Assembly (NCBI GenBank): GCA_963743015.1
Contig: CAVUOD010000005.1
Coordinates: 1-64,000 of the forward strand
Origin: CAVSRC01 sp963743015
Lineage (GTDB): Bacteria > Pseudomonadota > Alphaproteobacteria > Rhizobiales > Kaistiaceae
Direction: 5' to 3'
DNA: 64,000 nucleotides
How positions within the stretch are numbered: the stretch's first letter is position 1; every line of letters begins with the position of its first letter. The notes beneath the pieces were generated by a model. The model worked only from the letters and a program-made list of their open reading frames with translations. It did not search any database and was not told where the DNA came from. The position numbers were made by a program, and so were the translations under genes. Positions 55,902 to 64,000 of the stretch are shown here, in pieces.

Positions 55902-57290
55902 CTATGCCGGCGGCCAAGCTTTCAATTTGCCGGGATTCATCAGCCCATGGGGATCGGCAAGGCTCTTGAATTCCGGCTGCGGGGCGTCGGTGCGTTTCCA
56001 TCCGGCATTGTCGAGCACATAGCTGTGCGGGTCGGAGACGGCACCGCCGATCGCCTCCACCGCGCGGATCACCTCCTGCAGACGCGCCGCGGAGCGATAG
56101 CGCAGGATCGGCAGGCTCGACACGAAGACACGGCCCCCGCGCCGCTGGAATTCGAGATGAAGCAGCAATTCGCCGGCAAAGGCGCGCTCCATCTCTTCGG
56201 CCGCCTCCATCTCCCGCCCTTCGGGAAGGCGGATCTGCAGATAGGTGATGGTCGGATCGATCTTCAGCGCATGCAGCGTGGTGTGGTTCCAGGTGTATTC
56301 GTAAAGCGGCGGCATCGACCCCTTGCCGTCGAAGGCGGCGTCCTCCGCTGCCGCCGCGCCGCGTTCATGGACGATGCTCCCGCCGTGATCGGCGACCATC
56401 TCAGCCAGCACCGGCGCCTGCGCTTCAGCCACCATGACGATCGCCATGGCATGGCCTTGCGGCACCAGCGGCGCCAGCCGTTTCAGCATTGGCGGGATCG
56501 CGGCATCGAAGACGCCGATCTCCTTCTTGGCGATGCCTTCGGCGGCGGCCAGCGCGTAGCCGAACCGCACCGCCGAACGAAGCGTCGGGAAGACGACGAC
56601 ACGCTCCGCCCACGGCTGCCACGGCGCCAGCGGCACCGCGACTTCGGTGATGATGCCGTTGACGCCATAGGCGTGCAGCACCTTGAGGATGTCGCGCCCG
56701 GTCAGTTCGATGACCCGCGGCTCCTCCTCCACCGTCACCACCTCGACGGCAAGCACCGCGCCGGGATCGGCGATCTGGCCCCAGGTGCACGAGCCGCAGC
56801 CAGCCGCGCCGCCGGCGATAAAGCCGCCGATAGTCGCCTGCTTGCGGGTCGAGGGGTGGAAGCGCAGCTCCCATCGGCCCTGTGCCGCATGGCGGTCGCG
56901 CAGCGCCTGGTCGATGTCGAGCAAGCGCGCACCGGCCTCGAAACGCCCCGCCCCCGGCGCAAAGCCGACCACCCGGTCGAGGCCGGTCATGTCGAGCACG
57001 ACGCCGCCGTCGAGCGGCACCGCCTGACCGTAATTGCCGGTGCCGCCACCGCGCACCGTCAGCGGCACGCGATGCCGGGCGCAGGCCGCGGCGATGCGCT
57101 TGACTTCGTCCTTGCTGCGCGGCGCTGCGACGAGATCGGCGCGCCTGTCTTCGAGCAGGGGCTTGAGGATCGGCGAGAACCAGAAGAAGTCGCGGCTCTT
57201 CAGCTTCAGCGTTGCCGCATCGTCGGCGACGGCGATGCCGGCAAGGTCGGCCCTGAGCCCGGCGAGCCGCTGCGCAGCTACGGCGTCCAT
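55902..57290 (-). CDS. FAD-binding oxidase/dehydrogenase (PCMH-type)
   Basis: Flavoprotein of 462 residues in the FAD_binding_4 (GlcD-like) family. The FAD domain includes VPLTVRGGGTGNYGQAVPLDGGVVLDM and HPSTRKQATIGGFIAGGAAGCGSCTWGQIADPG, and the C-terminal cap ends DPHGLMNPGKL. The family oxidises hydroxy acids, sugars or amino alcohols; the substrate here is unknown. Its ATG at 57290 lies inside the last codons of the creatininase gene (13-base overlap), which means tight coupling. Confidence 0.88.
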   Translation of the reverse strand: MDAVAAQRLAGLRADLAGIAVADDAATLKLKSRDFFWFSPILKPLLEDRRADLVAAPRSKDEVKRIAAACARHRVPLTVRGGGTGNYGQAVPLDGGVVLDMTGLDRVVGFAPGAGRFEAGARLLDIDQALRDRHAAQGRWELRFHPSTRKQATIGGFIAGGAAGCGSCTWGQIADPGAVLAVEVVTVEEEPRVIELTGRDILKVLHAYGVNGIITEVAVPLAPWQPWAERVVVFPTLRSAVRFGYALAAAEGIAKKEIGVFDAAIPPMLKRLAPLVPQGHAMAIVMVAEAQAPVLAEMVADHGGSIVHERGAAAAEDAAFDGKGSMPPLYEYTWNHTTLHALKIDPTITYLQIRLPEGREMEAAEEMERAFAGELLLHLEFQRRGGRVFVSSLPILRYRSAARLQEVIRAVEAIGGAVSDPHSYVLDNAGWKRTDAPQPEFKSLADPHGLMNPGKLKAWPPA

Positions 57291-58075
57291 AGGCGCTTGA
57301 CGTCGAAGCTGTGGACGTCGCGGCACAATTCGGCGAAGGCCGCCGCCTGATGATCGACCACCGCCCTGCCCTTGTCGGCGGTTGCCATGGCGGCATTACC
57401 GAGCGCGCCTTCCGGATTGAGGTCCTGCGCCTTCCAACCGAACTGCACCGGCCCGTGGCCACGCAGGTGCTTGAATTCGTCGATGAAGGCAAGCTGGTTC
57501 GAGCGGAAGTCCTTGGCATTGTCCATGCGCACCAGGTCGGCCCTGAAATGCAGCATGATCGAGGTCTCCACGTCGCCGCCGTGAATGCCGTAGAGCAATT
57601 CCTCCGGCGCCGTCACGCCCTCGGGCAGACCGAAGCGCGACCACGCCGTCGCCACCACCAGCATGTCGTGACGCACGCGCAATTCGCGCGCCACGATGTC
57701 GACCATCGGCACGTTGCCGCCGTGCGAATTGATGAGGATCAGCTTCTCGATGCCGGCGCGCTTGACGCTGTCGCCGATCTCCAGCCACAGCTTGGTCGCC
57801 GTCTCCCAACTCGCGGTCACCGTGCCCGGCGAGGAGATGTGCTCGTTCGACTTGCCGATGGCCTGAACCGGCAGAAAGGTCACCGGCAGCTCGTCAGGCA
57901 GAAGCTCGATCGACCGCCGCACCATGCCTTCGGCGATGCAGGTGTCGGTATAGACCGGCAGGTGGGGTCCGTGTTGTTCGATCGCTGCCACCGGCAGCAC
58001 GGCGATCCAGCCTGAGGTATCGCTGTCCGCGAAGTCGCGGGTGGTCATTTCGGCCCAGTAGCGAGAGGGAAGCAT
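57278..58075 (-). CDS. Creatininase family metal-dependent amidohydrolase
   Basis: A 265-residue metal hydrolase. Metal and active-site motifs are AIEQHGPHLPVYTDT, ILINSHGGNVPMVD and GIHGGDVETS, as in creatininase, mycofactocin MftE and related enzymes that open cyclic amides. It is not next to creatinase or sarcosine oxidase genes, so creatinine itself is not implied. It starts a coupled pair with the FAD oxidase, and the SDR and dpp genes follow on the same strand. Confidence 0.92.
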   Translation of the reverse strand: MLPSRYWAEMTTRDFADSDTSGWIAVLPVAAIEQHGPHLPVYTDTCIAEGMVRRSIELLPDELPVTFLPVQAIGKSNEHISSPGTVTASWETATKLWLEIGDSVKRAGIEKLILINSHGGNVPMVDIVARELRVRHDMLVVATAWSRFGLPEGVTAPEELLYGIHGGDVETSIMLHFRADLVRMDNAKDFRSNQLAFIDEFKHLRGHGPVQFGWKAQDLNPEGALGNAAMATADKGRAVVDHQAAAFAELCRDVHSFDVKRLWTP

Positions 58076-58153
58076 GGCAGGCAGTCCGGTCGGGGTTCAG
58101 AGAGGCCGCCCATAATGGACGCGCCGCCGCCGCCACCGCAATGCCCCGGCTGC

Positions 58154-60650
58154 TTATGCAGCCGACGCCTTGGTGCCCGGCCGCTCCATCAGGGCCAGCG
58201 CTTCCCTCAGCGGCATCGGCCGGCCGGTAAGGAAGCCCTGCACTTCGGTGCAGCCTTCGGCCTTGACCCGGTCGAACTGCTCGCGCGTCTCCACGCCCTC
58301 GGCGGTGGTGACGATGCCGAGGCTGTCGCACAGGCCGGTGACGGCGCGGATGATCGCCAGCGAGCTGCCGTCGGTGTTGATGTCGGTGATGAAGCGCCGG
58401 TCGATCTTGATCTTGTCGAAGGGGAAGCTCTGCAGATAGCTCAGCGACGAATAGCCGGTGCCGAAATCGTCCATGGAGATGCGCACGCCCATGGCGCGCA
58501 GCCGATGCAGTATCGTCAGTGTCGCTTCGCTGTCGGCAAGCAGCGTCAATTCGGTGATTTCCAGCTCGAGCCGGCTCGCCGCCATGCCCGAACCGGCCAG
58601 CGCCGCGATCACCGACTGCATCAGGTTGACGCTGCGGAATTGCGCCGGCGAAAGATTGACCGCCACCTTGACCGGAGACGACCACTTCACCGCGTCACGA
58701 CAGGCCTGCTTCAGCACCCATTCGCCAATCGGCACGATCAGGCCGGACTCTTCGGCAAGCGCAATGAACTCGTCCGGGTAGACCAGACCGCGTTCCGGGT
58801 GGGACCAGCGGAGCAATGCCTCGAAGCCGCTGATCGCATTGGTCTCCAGGTTGAACTGCGGCTGATAGAACAGCTCGAACTGCTCCGTCTCGATGGCCCG
58901 GCGCAGATCGAATTCGAGCGTGCGCCGGGTCTGCATCTGGGCGTCCATCTCAGGCTCGAAAAAGCGGTAGATTCCGCGCCCGTCGGCCTTGGCACGATAG
59001 AGAGCCATGTCGCCGGCCTTGGCCAGTCCGGCGGCGTCGGTGGCGTCGGTCGGCGCCAGCGCGATGCCGATGCTTACGCTGGTGATCACCTCATGCCCCT
59101 CCAGCTGGTAGGGCTCGCTGATGACGTCGATCACGCGTTGAGCAAGAACCCGAGCGCCTTGCGGCTGCTCCGCCCCGACCTGCATGATGGTGAATTCGTC
59201 GCCGCCCAGACGCGCCACCGTGTCGCCGTCGCGCACGGCGGTCATCAGACGCTTGGCAGTCGCCATCAGCAGGGCATCGCCGATCGCGTGCCCCAGCGTC
59301 TCGTTGACGTCCTTGAAGTGGTCCAGATCGAGACAGAGGAGCGCCACCTGACCGGTGCGGCCGACGCGCACCAGCGCATCCTCGACGCGTTCGCCGAGCA
59401 GGATACGGTTGGGCAGGTCGGTCAGCGCGTCGTGATAGGTCATATGGGCGATCTTCGCCTCGGCCTTGCGCCGGTCGGTGATATCCTCATGGGTCGACAC
59501 CCAGCCGCCGCCCTCCATCGGCTTGTAGAACATGCTGATGATGCGGCCATCGTGAAACTGGATGACATCCTTGAAGGGCCGGCCGCCGGCGGCGATATCC
59601 GCGATATAGTCGGCATATTCCTTCGGGTCGTTGCCGGGATAGTGGCCGATGTGGATGCGGTGCTCCATGATCGCCTTCAGCGGCGTTCCCGGCTTCGCCA
59701 GCTCCGGCGGCAACCTGTAGATCTCCGCATAGCGCGTATTGGCGACGATCAGCTTCTGTTCGGCATCGAACATGACCAGCCCGATCGGCATGTTGTCGAC
59801 GGCCGAAAAGAACCGCTGCCGGTCCTGTTCTCCCGCCAAAGCGAGGGCGCGGGCCGCGGACGAGGCTCTCGCGGTAGCCCTTGGCCGCATCGATGAGCGC
59901 GCCGATCTCGTCGTAGCGCTCGCGCTCCTCGACGACAATCGCCGACGCATCGCCCGCATTCAGCCGACGCATCGCCTGGCTCACGCGGCGGATTGGCGCG
60001 CTGATGTTGCGGCCGACCCAGATGACGGTGCCGAATACGCCGAACACACCTATGGCGATCGCCACAATGGTCAGCCAGAAGGCGGTCAGGAAGGTGGTGT
60101 TGACCTGCCGCAGGGCTTCGCTGCTTCGCCGGTTGGAGTAGGTGATAAGGATGTCGATCCGACGCATGGCATGTTCCAGAATCGCGAAATTCGCGACCCC
60201 CGCGCCGGAGTTCTTGGCGGCGGTCTGGTCGGTCTCGACTTGCGCGGTCACACGTGCCAGATCAGTTTCGTATTCGCTCCACACACCGCGCAGGACCGAA
60301 TACAGCAGATGCTCCTCTCCATCGTTCCCTGGGAGTGACTCGTAGGCCCGCCAGTCGCGCTCGAGCTTCTGGGACAACGAGCTGATCCGATCGGTGACGT
60401 GAACGTGCGGCCCGAGAGCGTCGTCATTCAGGCGCGAGCGCGCCAGCAATCCATATTCGGCCATCTCGGCCTTGATCTCGCCGAGCAGTTCGATGCGCGG
60501 CAGCCAGATGGTCGCGATCTGCCCGGCGGACCGGTTGAGGACGTGAAGATCGTAGAGCCCTGCGCCTCCCACGAGCACGACAAGCGACAGCGCCAGCCCG
60601 AGGCCCGCGAGCAGCTTGCTCTGGACGCTGAGATTGCGCAGCCACGTCAT
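58154..60650 (-). CDS. Membrane GGDEF-EAL protein with four-helix sensor, HAMP and PAS (one frame break)
   Basis: Cyclic di-GMP enzyme of about 832 residues. Order: membrane helix (LLAGLGLALSLVVLVGGAGL), periplasmic four-helix bundle, second membrane helix (FWLTIVAIAIGVFGVFGTVIW), HAMP (RNISAPIRRVSQAMRRL), a PAS domain (FSAVDNMPIGLVMFD), GGDEF (LGGDEF, with RDGD five residues before it as I-site) and EAL (EALLRWSHPE, DDFGTGYSSL, TAEGVET). Both catalytic motifs are intact, so it could make and break c-di-GMP. One extra base near 59865 breaks the HAMP-PAS linker. The ATG is at 60650. Confidence 0.9.
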
Positions 60651-61113
60651 GTCGGCGCCCCGGACCTGACGTCGCCGGCACGACCCGGAGCGCACACGGC
60701 GAAGTCAGGACGTGACCCGCGCTGCAGAACGCGGGCGGGGGTGGACTTGGATGCCGGCAATGCGGCGGCCTTCAGGCGGAGCGCAAGGGGGGGTGTGACG
60801 GCAATGGCTGCCAACAGGGGCATGAAGGAACTCATCGGGTTCTCGCAACCGAGCGTACCCGCACATGTGCCGGAACGACGGCATCGATACTTTGTGCAGT
60901 ATCAAACGTGAATGATTAAAGTGACTCTAATAGAATCTGTCCAAGCAGGCGTCCGCCGCGCGGAGAAGGCAGGAAATCCACGATATTTCTTCAGACGATT
61001 ACTTAGAACCCCGGCGGCCGTGTTTACCGCGCAGAAACCACAATTTGGTTTGGTTAAGACGGGTCCTACCGTTTCCGGCGCCGCACCTCATGACGGCAGC
61101 CCGGTCCGGTGGC
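60651..61113. other. Gap without recognisable gene
   Basis: This 463-base stretch lies between the GGDEF-EAL start and the deaminase stop, both on the minus strand. Open frames here have no conserved features. It should hold the promoter of the GGDEF-EAL gene; the only unusual patch is AT-richer sequence at about 60890-61030. Confidence 0.6.
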
Positions 61114-62457
61114 TCAGACAGTGGCGAGAAACGCCTTGGCCGCCTCGCCATGCTCGCGGCGCAGCTTCGCCACATCGATGCCGACCGGCTGCCCGTCCTC
61201 GACCTTCCACCTGCCGCCTATCATCACCCGGTCGGCGGCGTGGGCCCCGCACAGGACCAAGGCGGCAAGCGGATCGCCGGCACCGGAGAAGCGCAGTTCG
61301 TCCAGCGTGAAGAAGGCGAGATCCGCCTGCTTGCCGACGGCGATCGTGCCGATGTCGCTACGGCCGATGCAGCGGGCAGAGCCCTCGGTCGCCCAGCGCA
61401 GGACGTCGAAATGGGTAACCGCCGCGGCATCATAGGTCAGCCGGCCGATCATTAGCGCGTGCCGCACGCCCTCCATCAGGTTGGAATTGTCGTTCGACGC
61501 CGAGCCGTCGACGCCGAGCCCGACCGGGCTGCCGGCAGCTTCCAGCTCCTTGGTGCGGCACTGGCCGGAGGCGAGCACCATGTTCGACGTCGGGCAATGG
61601 CAGACGCCGACGCCGTGGCGGCCGAGATGTTTGACTTCGTCGTCGGTGAAATGAATACCGTGCGCCAGCCAGACGCGATCGGAGAGCCAACCGCATTCTT
61701 CCAGGTAGTCCACCGGCCGGCATTCGAAGTGTTCGAGGCAGTATTCGTTCTCGTCGCGCGTCTCGCCGAGATGGGTGTGCAGCCGGCAATCATGCCTCTC
61801 GGCCAGGGTCACGCTGTCGACCATCAGCCGCTTGGTCACCGTGAAGGGCGCACACGGAGCCAGCGCCACCTGCAGCATCGCGCCTTCGCCGGTGTCGTGA
61901 TAGCGGTTGAGCACCCGCTCGCAGTCGGCAAGGATGGTGTCCTCGTCCTGCACGACGCTGTCCGGCGGCAGCCCGCCGTCCTTCTCGGACAGGTTCATCG
62001 AGCCGCGGTTGAGCGTCATGCGCACGCCGACGCGCGCCGCCTCCTCGGCCTGGATATCCATGGCGTCGTCGAGGCCGACCGGGAACAGGTACTGGTGATC
62101 GGACGAGCAGGTGCAGCCCGACAGCATCAGTTCGGTCAGCGCCAGCCTTGTCGCCATGCGAAAGGCGTCCGGCTTCACGTGTCTGGCCCAGATCGGATAG
62201 AGCGCCTTCAGCCAGGGAAACAGCTCCTTGTTGATGGCCGCCGGATGGGCCCGCGTAAGCGTCTGGAAGAAGTGATGGTGCGTGTTGATGAGGCCGGGGA
62301 TGACCACATGACGGCTGGCGTCATGGACCTGATCGACCGACGCCGCCGGCTGTTTGCCGGTCGCCACCAGTTCGACGATCTTGCCGTCTTCGACCACAAG
62401 CCCGCCGCCGGCGCCTTCCGCCAGTACGGCAAGCGGTTCCTTGATCCACAAACGCAT
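61114..62457 (-). CDS. 8-oxoguanine deaminase (amidohydrolase family)
   Basis: Zinc amidohydrolase of 447 residues that converts 8-oxoguanine to uric acid, removing damaged purine. The metal motif INTHHHFFQTLTRAHPAAINKELFPWL is characteristic of 8-oxoguanine deaminases, together with SGCTCSSDHQYLFP, HTHLGETRDENEYC and GLGVDGSASND. The ATG at 62457 is preferred; a TTG nine codons upstream is possible. It shares its strand with RidA, 73 bases upstream. Confidence 0.92.
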   Translation of the reverse strand: MRLWIKEPLAVLAEGAGGGLVVEDGKIVELVATGKQPAASVDQVHDASRHVVIPGLINTHHHFFQTLTRAHPAAINKELFPWLKALYPIWARHVKPDAFRMATRLALTELMLSGCTCSSDHQYLFPVGLDDAMDIQAEEAARVGVRMTLNRGSMNLSEKDGGLPPDSVVQDEDTILADCERVLNRYHDTGEGAMLQVALAPCAPFTVTKRLMVDSVTLAERHDCRLHTHLGETRDENEYCLEHFECRPVDYLEECGWLSDRVWLAHGIHFTDDEVKHLGRHGVGVCHCPTSNMVLASGQCRTKELEAAGSPVGLGVDGSASNDNSNLMEGVRHALMIGRLTYDAAAVTHFDVLRWATEGSARCIGRSDIGTIAVGKQADLAFFTLDELRFSGAGDPLAALVLCGAHAADRVMIGGRWKVEDGQPVGIDVAKLRREHGEAAKAFLATV

Positions 62458-62530
62458 GCCTGCCGCCCTCACCTCTCCAATCAACGCGCGATACCGACCA
62501 AAGCAAGGGCTGCGCCGCTTGCGCTTCCCG

Positions 62531-62920
62531 TCACGGCGCGCCCACCGCCGTCGCCTCGACCTCGACTAGGAATTCCGGCCGGGTGAAGCCTGAGACGATG
62601 GTGAGCGTCGAGGCCGGTGGCGGATCGGCGACGAAGCGGTCACGCACCGCCATGTAGTCCTTCATGTCCTCGCGCCGGGTGACGAAGGCATTGAGCCGCA
62701 CGATGTCGCCCATCCCGAGCCCCGCCTCGGCAAGAATCGCGGCGATGTTGCGGAAGCACAGCTCGGCCTGGGCCGAGACCGTGTCCGGCACCATATCGTC
62801 GGGGCCGACCCCCAGTTGTCCCGAACAGAAGACCATGGGTCCGGGCCGTGCAACCGCTATGCCGTGGCTGTAGCGACCGAACGGCGCACGGATGCCGGCA
62901 GGATTGAGTGGACGTGCCAT
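62531..62920 (-). CDS. ridA: RidA/YjgF family enamine/imine deaminase
   Basis: A 129-residue trimeric protein that hydrolyses reactive imines and enamines formed by PLP enzymes or purine deamination chains. Characteristic segments are FCSGQLGVGPDD, NIAAILAEAGLGMGDIVRLNAFV and TIVSGFTRPEFLVEVEATAVGAP, with the conserved Arg and Glu. It is upstream of the 8-oxoguanine deaminase on the same strand. In purine-degradation operons similar RidA-like proteins accompany such deaminases. Confidence 0.92.
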   Translation of the reverse strand: MARPLNPAGIRAPFGRYSHGIAVARPGPMVFCSGQLGVGPDDMVPDTVSAQAELCFRNIAAILAEAGLGMGDIVRLNAFVTRREDMKDYMAVRDRFVADPPPASTLTIVSGFTRPEFLVEVEATAVGAP

Positions 62921-63250
62921 CGAGGCCCCGGAATTGGTTGGGTCCCGACGCTACGATTGCCGGACGCCGCCTGACAAGGGCCGGGCAAGCGGAGGATAAA
63001 GTCAGACACTGCCGCTTTCTTGTGCAGATGGCTTGTCCTAGAGTGCCCGGCCCGTGGCACCGGGGAGCCGAAGGCTGCCGCTCCCGCGACGGCGCCACAT
63101 GCGGCCGATGGCATACGAATTGCGACGACCTCCATTCGCGTTCACCGCGTGATCCGCGGATTTCGCAGGATTTGGTCAGGACTGGAAGAAACGAAGGCAA
63201 CGTGGCGCATCACGCGATCGGCCACATCAACGGAAGGCGGAGAAGGGGAA
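62921..63250. other. Divergent intergenic region between RidA and ABC binding protein
   Basis: This 330-base stretch separates divergent genes. No open frame here is convincing. It must hold promoters for both transcripts; I see no clear riboswitch or long palindrome in it. Confidence 0.55.
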
Positions 63251-64000
63251 ATGAGCACTCTGAAGACCATGAGCCTTGGCCTGGCTGCCGGCGCCATGCT
63301 GGCGGCACTGGCCGGCCCGGCGCTCGCACTCGACGAGGTTTCGTTCGGCACCAACTGGCTGGCCGAGGCCGAGCACGGCGGCTTCTATCAGGCGGTTGCC
63401 GACGGCACCTATGAGAAATACGGCCTCAAGGTCACCATCGTTCAGGGCGGCCCGCAGGCGCTCAACCAGGCACTGCTGATCGGCGGCAAGGTGCAATTCT
63501 ACATGGGCAGCGTGCTCGGTGCCTTCAACGCCCTCAAGGAAGGCGTTCCAGTAATCGAGGTCGCGGCGACGTTCCAGAAGGACCCGCAGGTGCTCATCGC
63601 TCATCCCGACGTCGGCGTGAAGACGTTTGCCGACCTCGCCAAGCTGCCGACCATCTTCATGGGCAAGGAAGGCTTCTCCTACTACTTCCAGTGGATGAAG
63701 GTCGCCTACAAGGGCTTCCACGACGAACAGTACAAGCCCTACACCTTCAATCCGGCGCCGTTCCTGGCCGACAAGATGTCGGCCATGCAGGGCTATCTGA
63801 CCTCCGAGCCGTTGCAGATCGAGAAGCAGGGCGGCTTCAAGCCGCTGATCTTCCTGCTCGCCGACCAGGGCTACGATCCCTACTCGACCACTATCGAGGT
63901 CACCAAGGACTACCTCGCCAAGAACCCGGACATCGTGCAGCGCTTCATCGATGCCTCGACCATCGGTTGGTACAATTATCTCTACGGCGACAACGCTGCC
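63251..64000 (+). CDS. ABC transporter substrate-binding protein, NMT1/THI5/SsuA type, partial
   Basis: Periplasmic receptor, 250 residues present, cut by the right edge. A signal peptide (LGLAAGAMLAALAGPALA) is followed by FGTNWLAEAEHGGFYQAVADGTYEKYGLKVTIV, the pattern of receptors for thiamine precursors, sulfonates, nitrate or nucleobase-like ligands. The beginning up to 64000 has no stop. GAAGGGGAA precedes the ATG at 63251. Its placement opposite RidA and 8-oxoguanine deaminase suggests purine or pyrimidine uptake; permease and ATPase genes would be expected beyond the window. Confidence 0.88.
   Translation, partial: MSTLKTMSLGLAAGAMLAALAGPALALDEVSFGTNWLAEAEHGGFYQAVADGTYEKYGLKVTIVQGGPQALNQALLIGGKVQFYMGSVLGAFNALKEGVPVIEVAATFQKDPQVLIAHPDVGVKTFADLAKLPTIFMGKEGFSYYFQWMKVAYKGFHDEQYKPYTFNPAPFLADKMSAMQGYLTSEPLQIEKQGGFKPLIFLLADQGYDPYSTTIEVTKDYLAKNPDIVQRFIDASTIGWYNYLYGDNAA

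Noticed and set aside
60705..61010. Short open frames upstream of the GGDEF-EAL gene.
   Set aside because: They lack a ribosome site and conserved features, and their composition fits a promoter region.

Overview
The window is about 66% GC-rich alphaproteobacterial chromosome, most likely from a Hyphomicrobiales (Rhizobiales) relative. Supporting signs are a homospermidine synthase plus an alphaproteobacterial-type ornithine decarboxylase, intergenic palindromes of the kinds common in Bradyrhizobium/Rhodopseudomonas-like genomes (20444-20579 and 26082-26120), TRAP and Dpp-type uptake systems, and a CobW GTPase with a His-rich tract. I see no rRNA, tRNA, CRISPR array, phage or transposase gene. 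About 58 protein genes cover most of the window.

Layout. 0-9 kb: a truncated periplasmic 5'-nucleotidase, a one-gene indolepyruvate:ferredoxin oxidoreductase, a TRAP transporter (DctQ-DctM with convergent DctP) and a class I glutamine amidotransferase. 9-18.8 kb: DoxX, a Ni/Co-type exporter with its DUF1007 partner, a DRHyd-like/TPR-S signalling protein, an amidase, a gamma-glutamyltransferase, and an ArsR-SRPBCC-DUF899-DUF2182 set with a clear operator. 18.8-21.2 kb: ornithine decarboxylase behind a long structured leader, plus a GNAT enzyme. 21.4-24.7 kb: a c-type cytochrome module (two soluble cytochromes, one membrane-anchored cytochrome, a multi-pass protein and a SHOCT protein) with FNR/FixK-like boxes. 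24.9-33.5 kb: sulfotransferase, secreted lipase, sugar-epimerase-like protein, M3 and S41 peptidases, homospermidine synthase. 33.5-38.7 kb: diguanylate cyclase, WD40 protein, PLP decarboxylase, CobW metallochaperone. 39-42.5 kb: copper delivery to cytochrome oxidase (CtaG, PCu(A)C, SCO), a VOC enzyme and an NADP-binding protein. 42.6-47.5 kb: LysR, SRPBCC pair, hydrolase-TetR, GNAT, EamA exporter. 47.5-58.1 kb: a leftward block holding a complete Dpp-type peptide importer with two substrate-binding proteins, then SDR, FAD oxidase and creatininase genes. 58-64 kb: a GGDEF-EAL receptor, then 8-oxoguanine deaminase, RidA and a divergent ABC substrate-binding protein.

How they fit together. Ornithine decarboxylase makes putrescine, which homospermidine synthase uses. 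CtaG, PCu(A)C and SCO deliver copper to terminal oxidase. The cytochrome module at 21-25 kb looks like an oxygen-responsive electron-transfer set. NicO/DUF1007 and CobW handle divalent metals. The last three genes look like uptake and deamination of damaged purines.

A major caution: at least 28 reading-frame breaks fall in about 20 genes that otherwise keep their conserved residues on both sides of each break. They are dense at 39.2-42.4 kb and absent from 42.6-59.8 kb. This pattern fits indel errors in the assembly better than mass gene decay, so the broken genes are annotated as full-length genes with a marked break.
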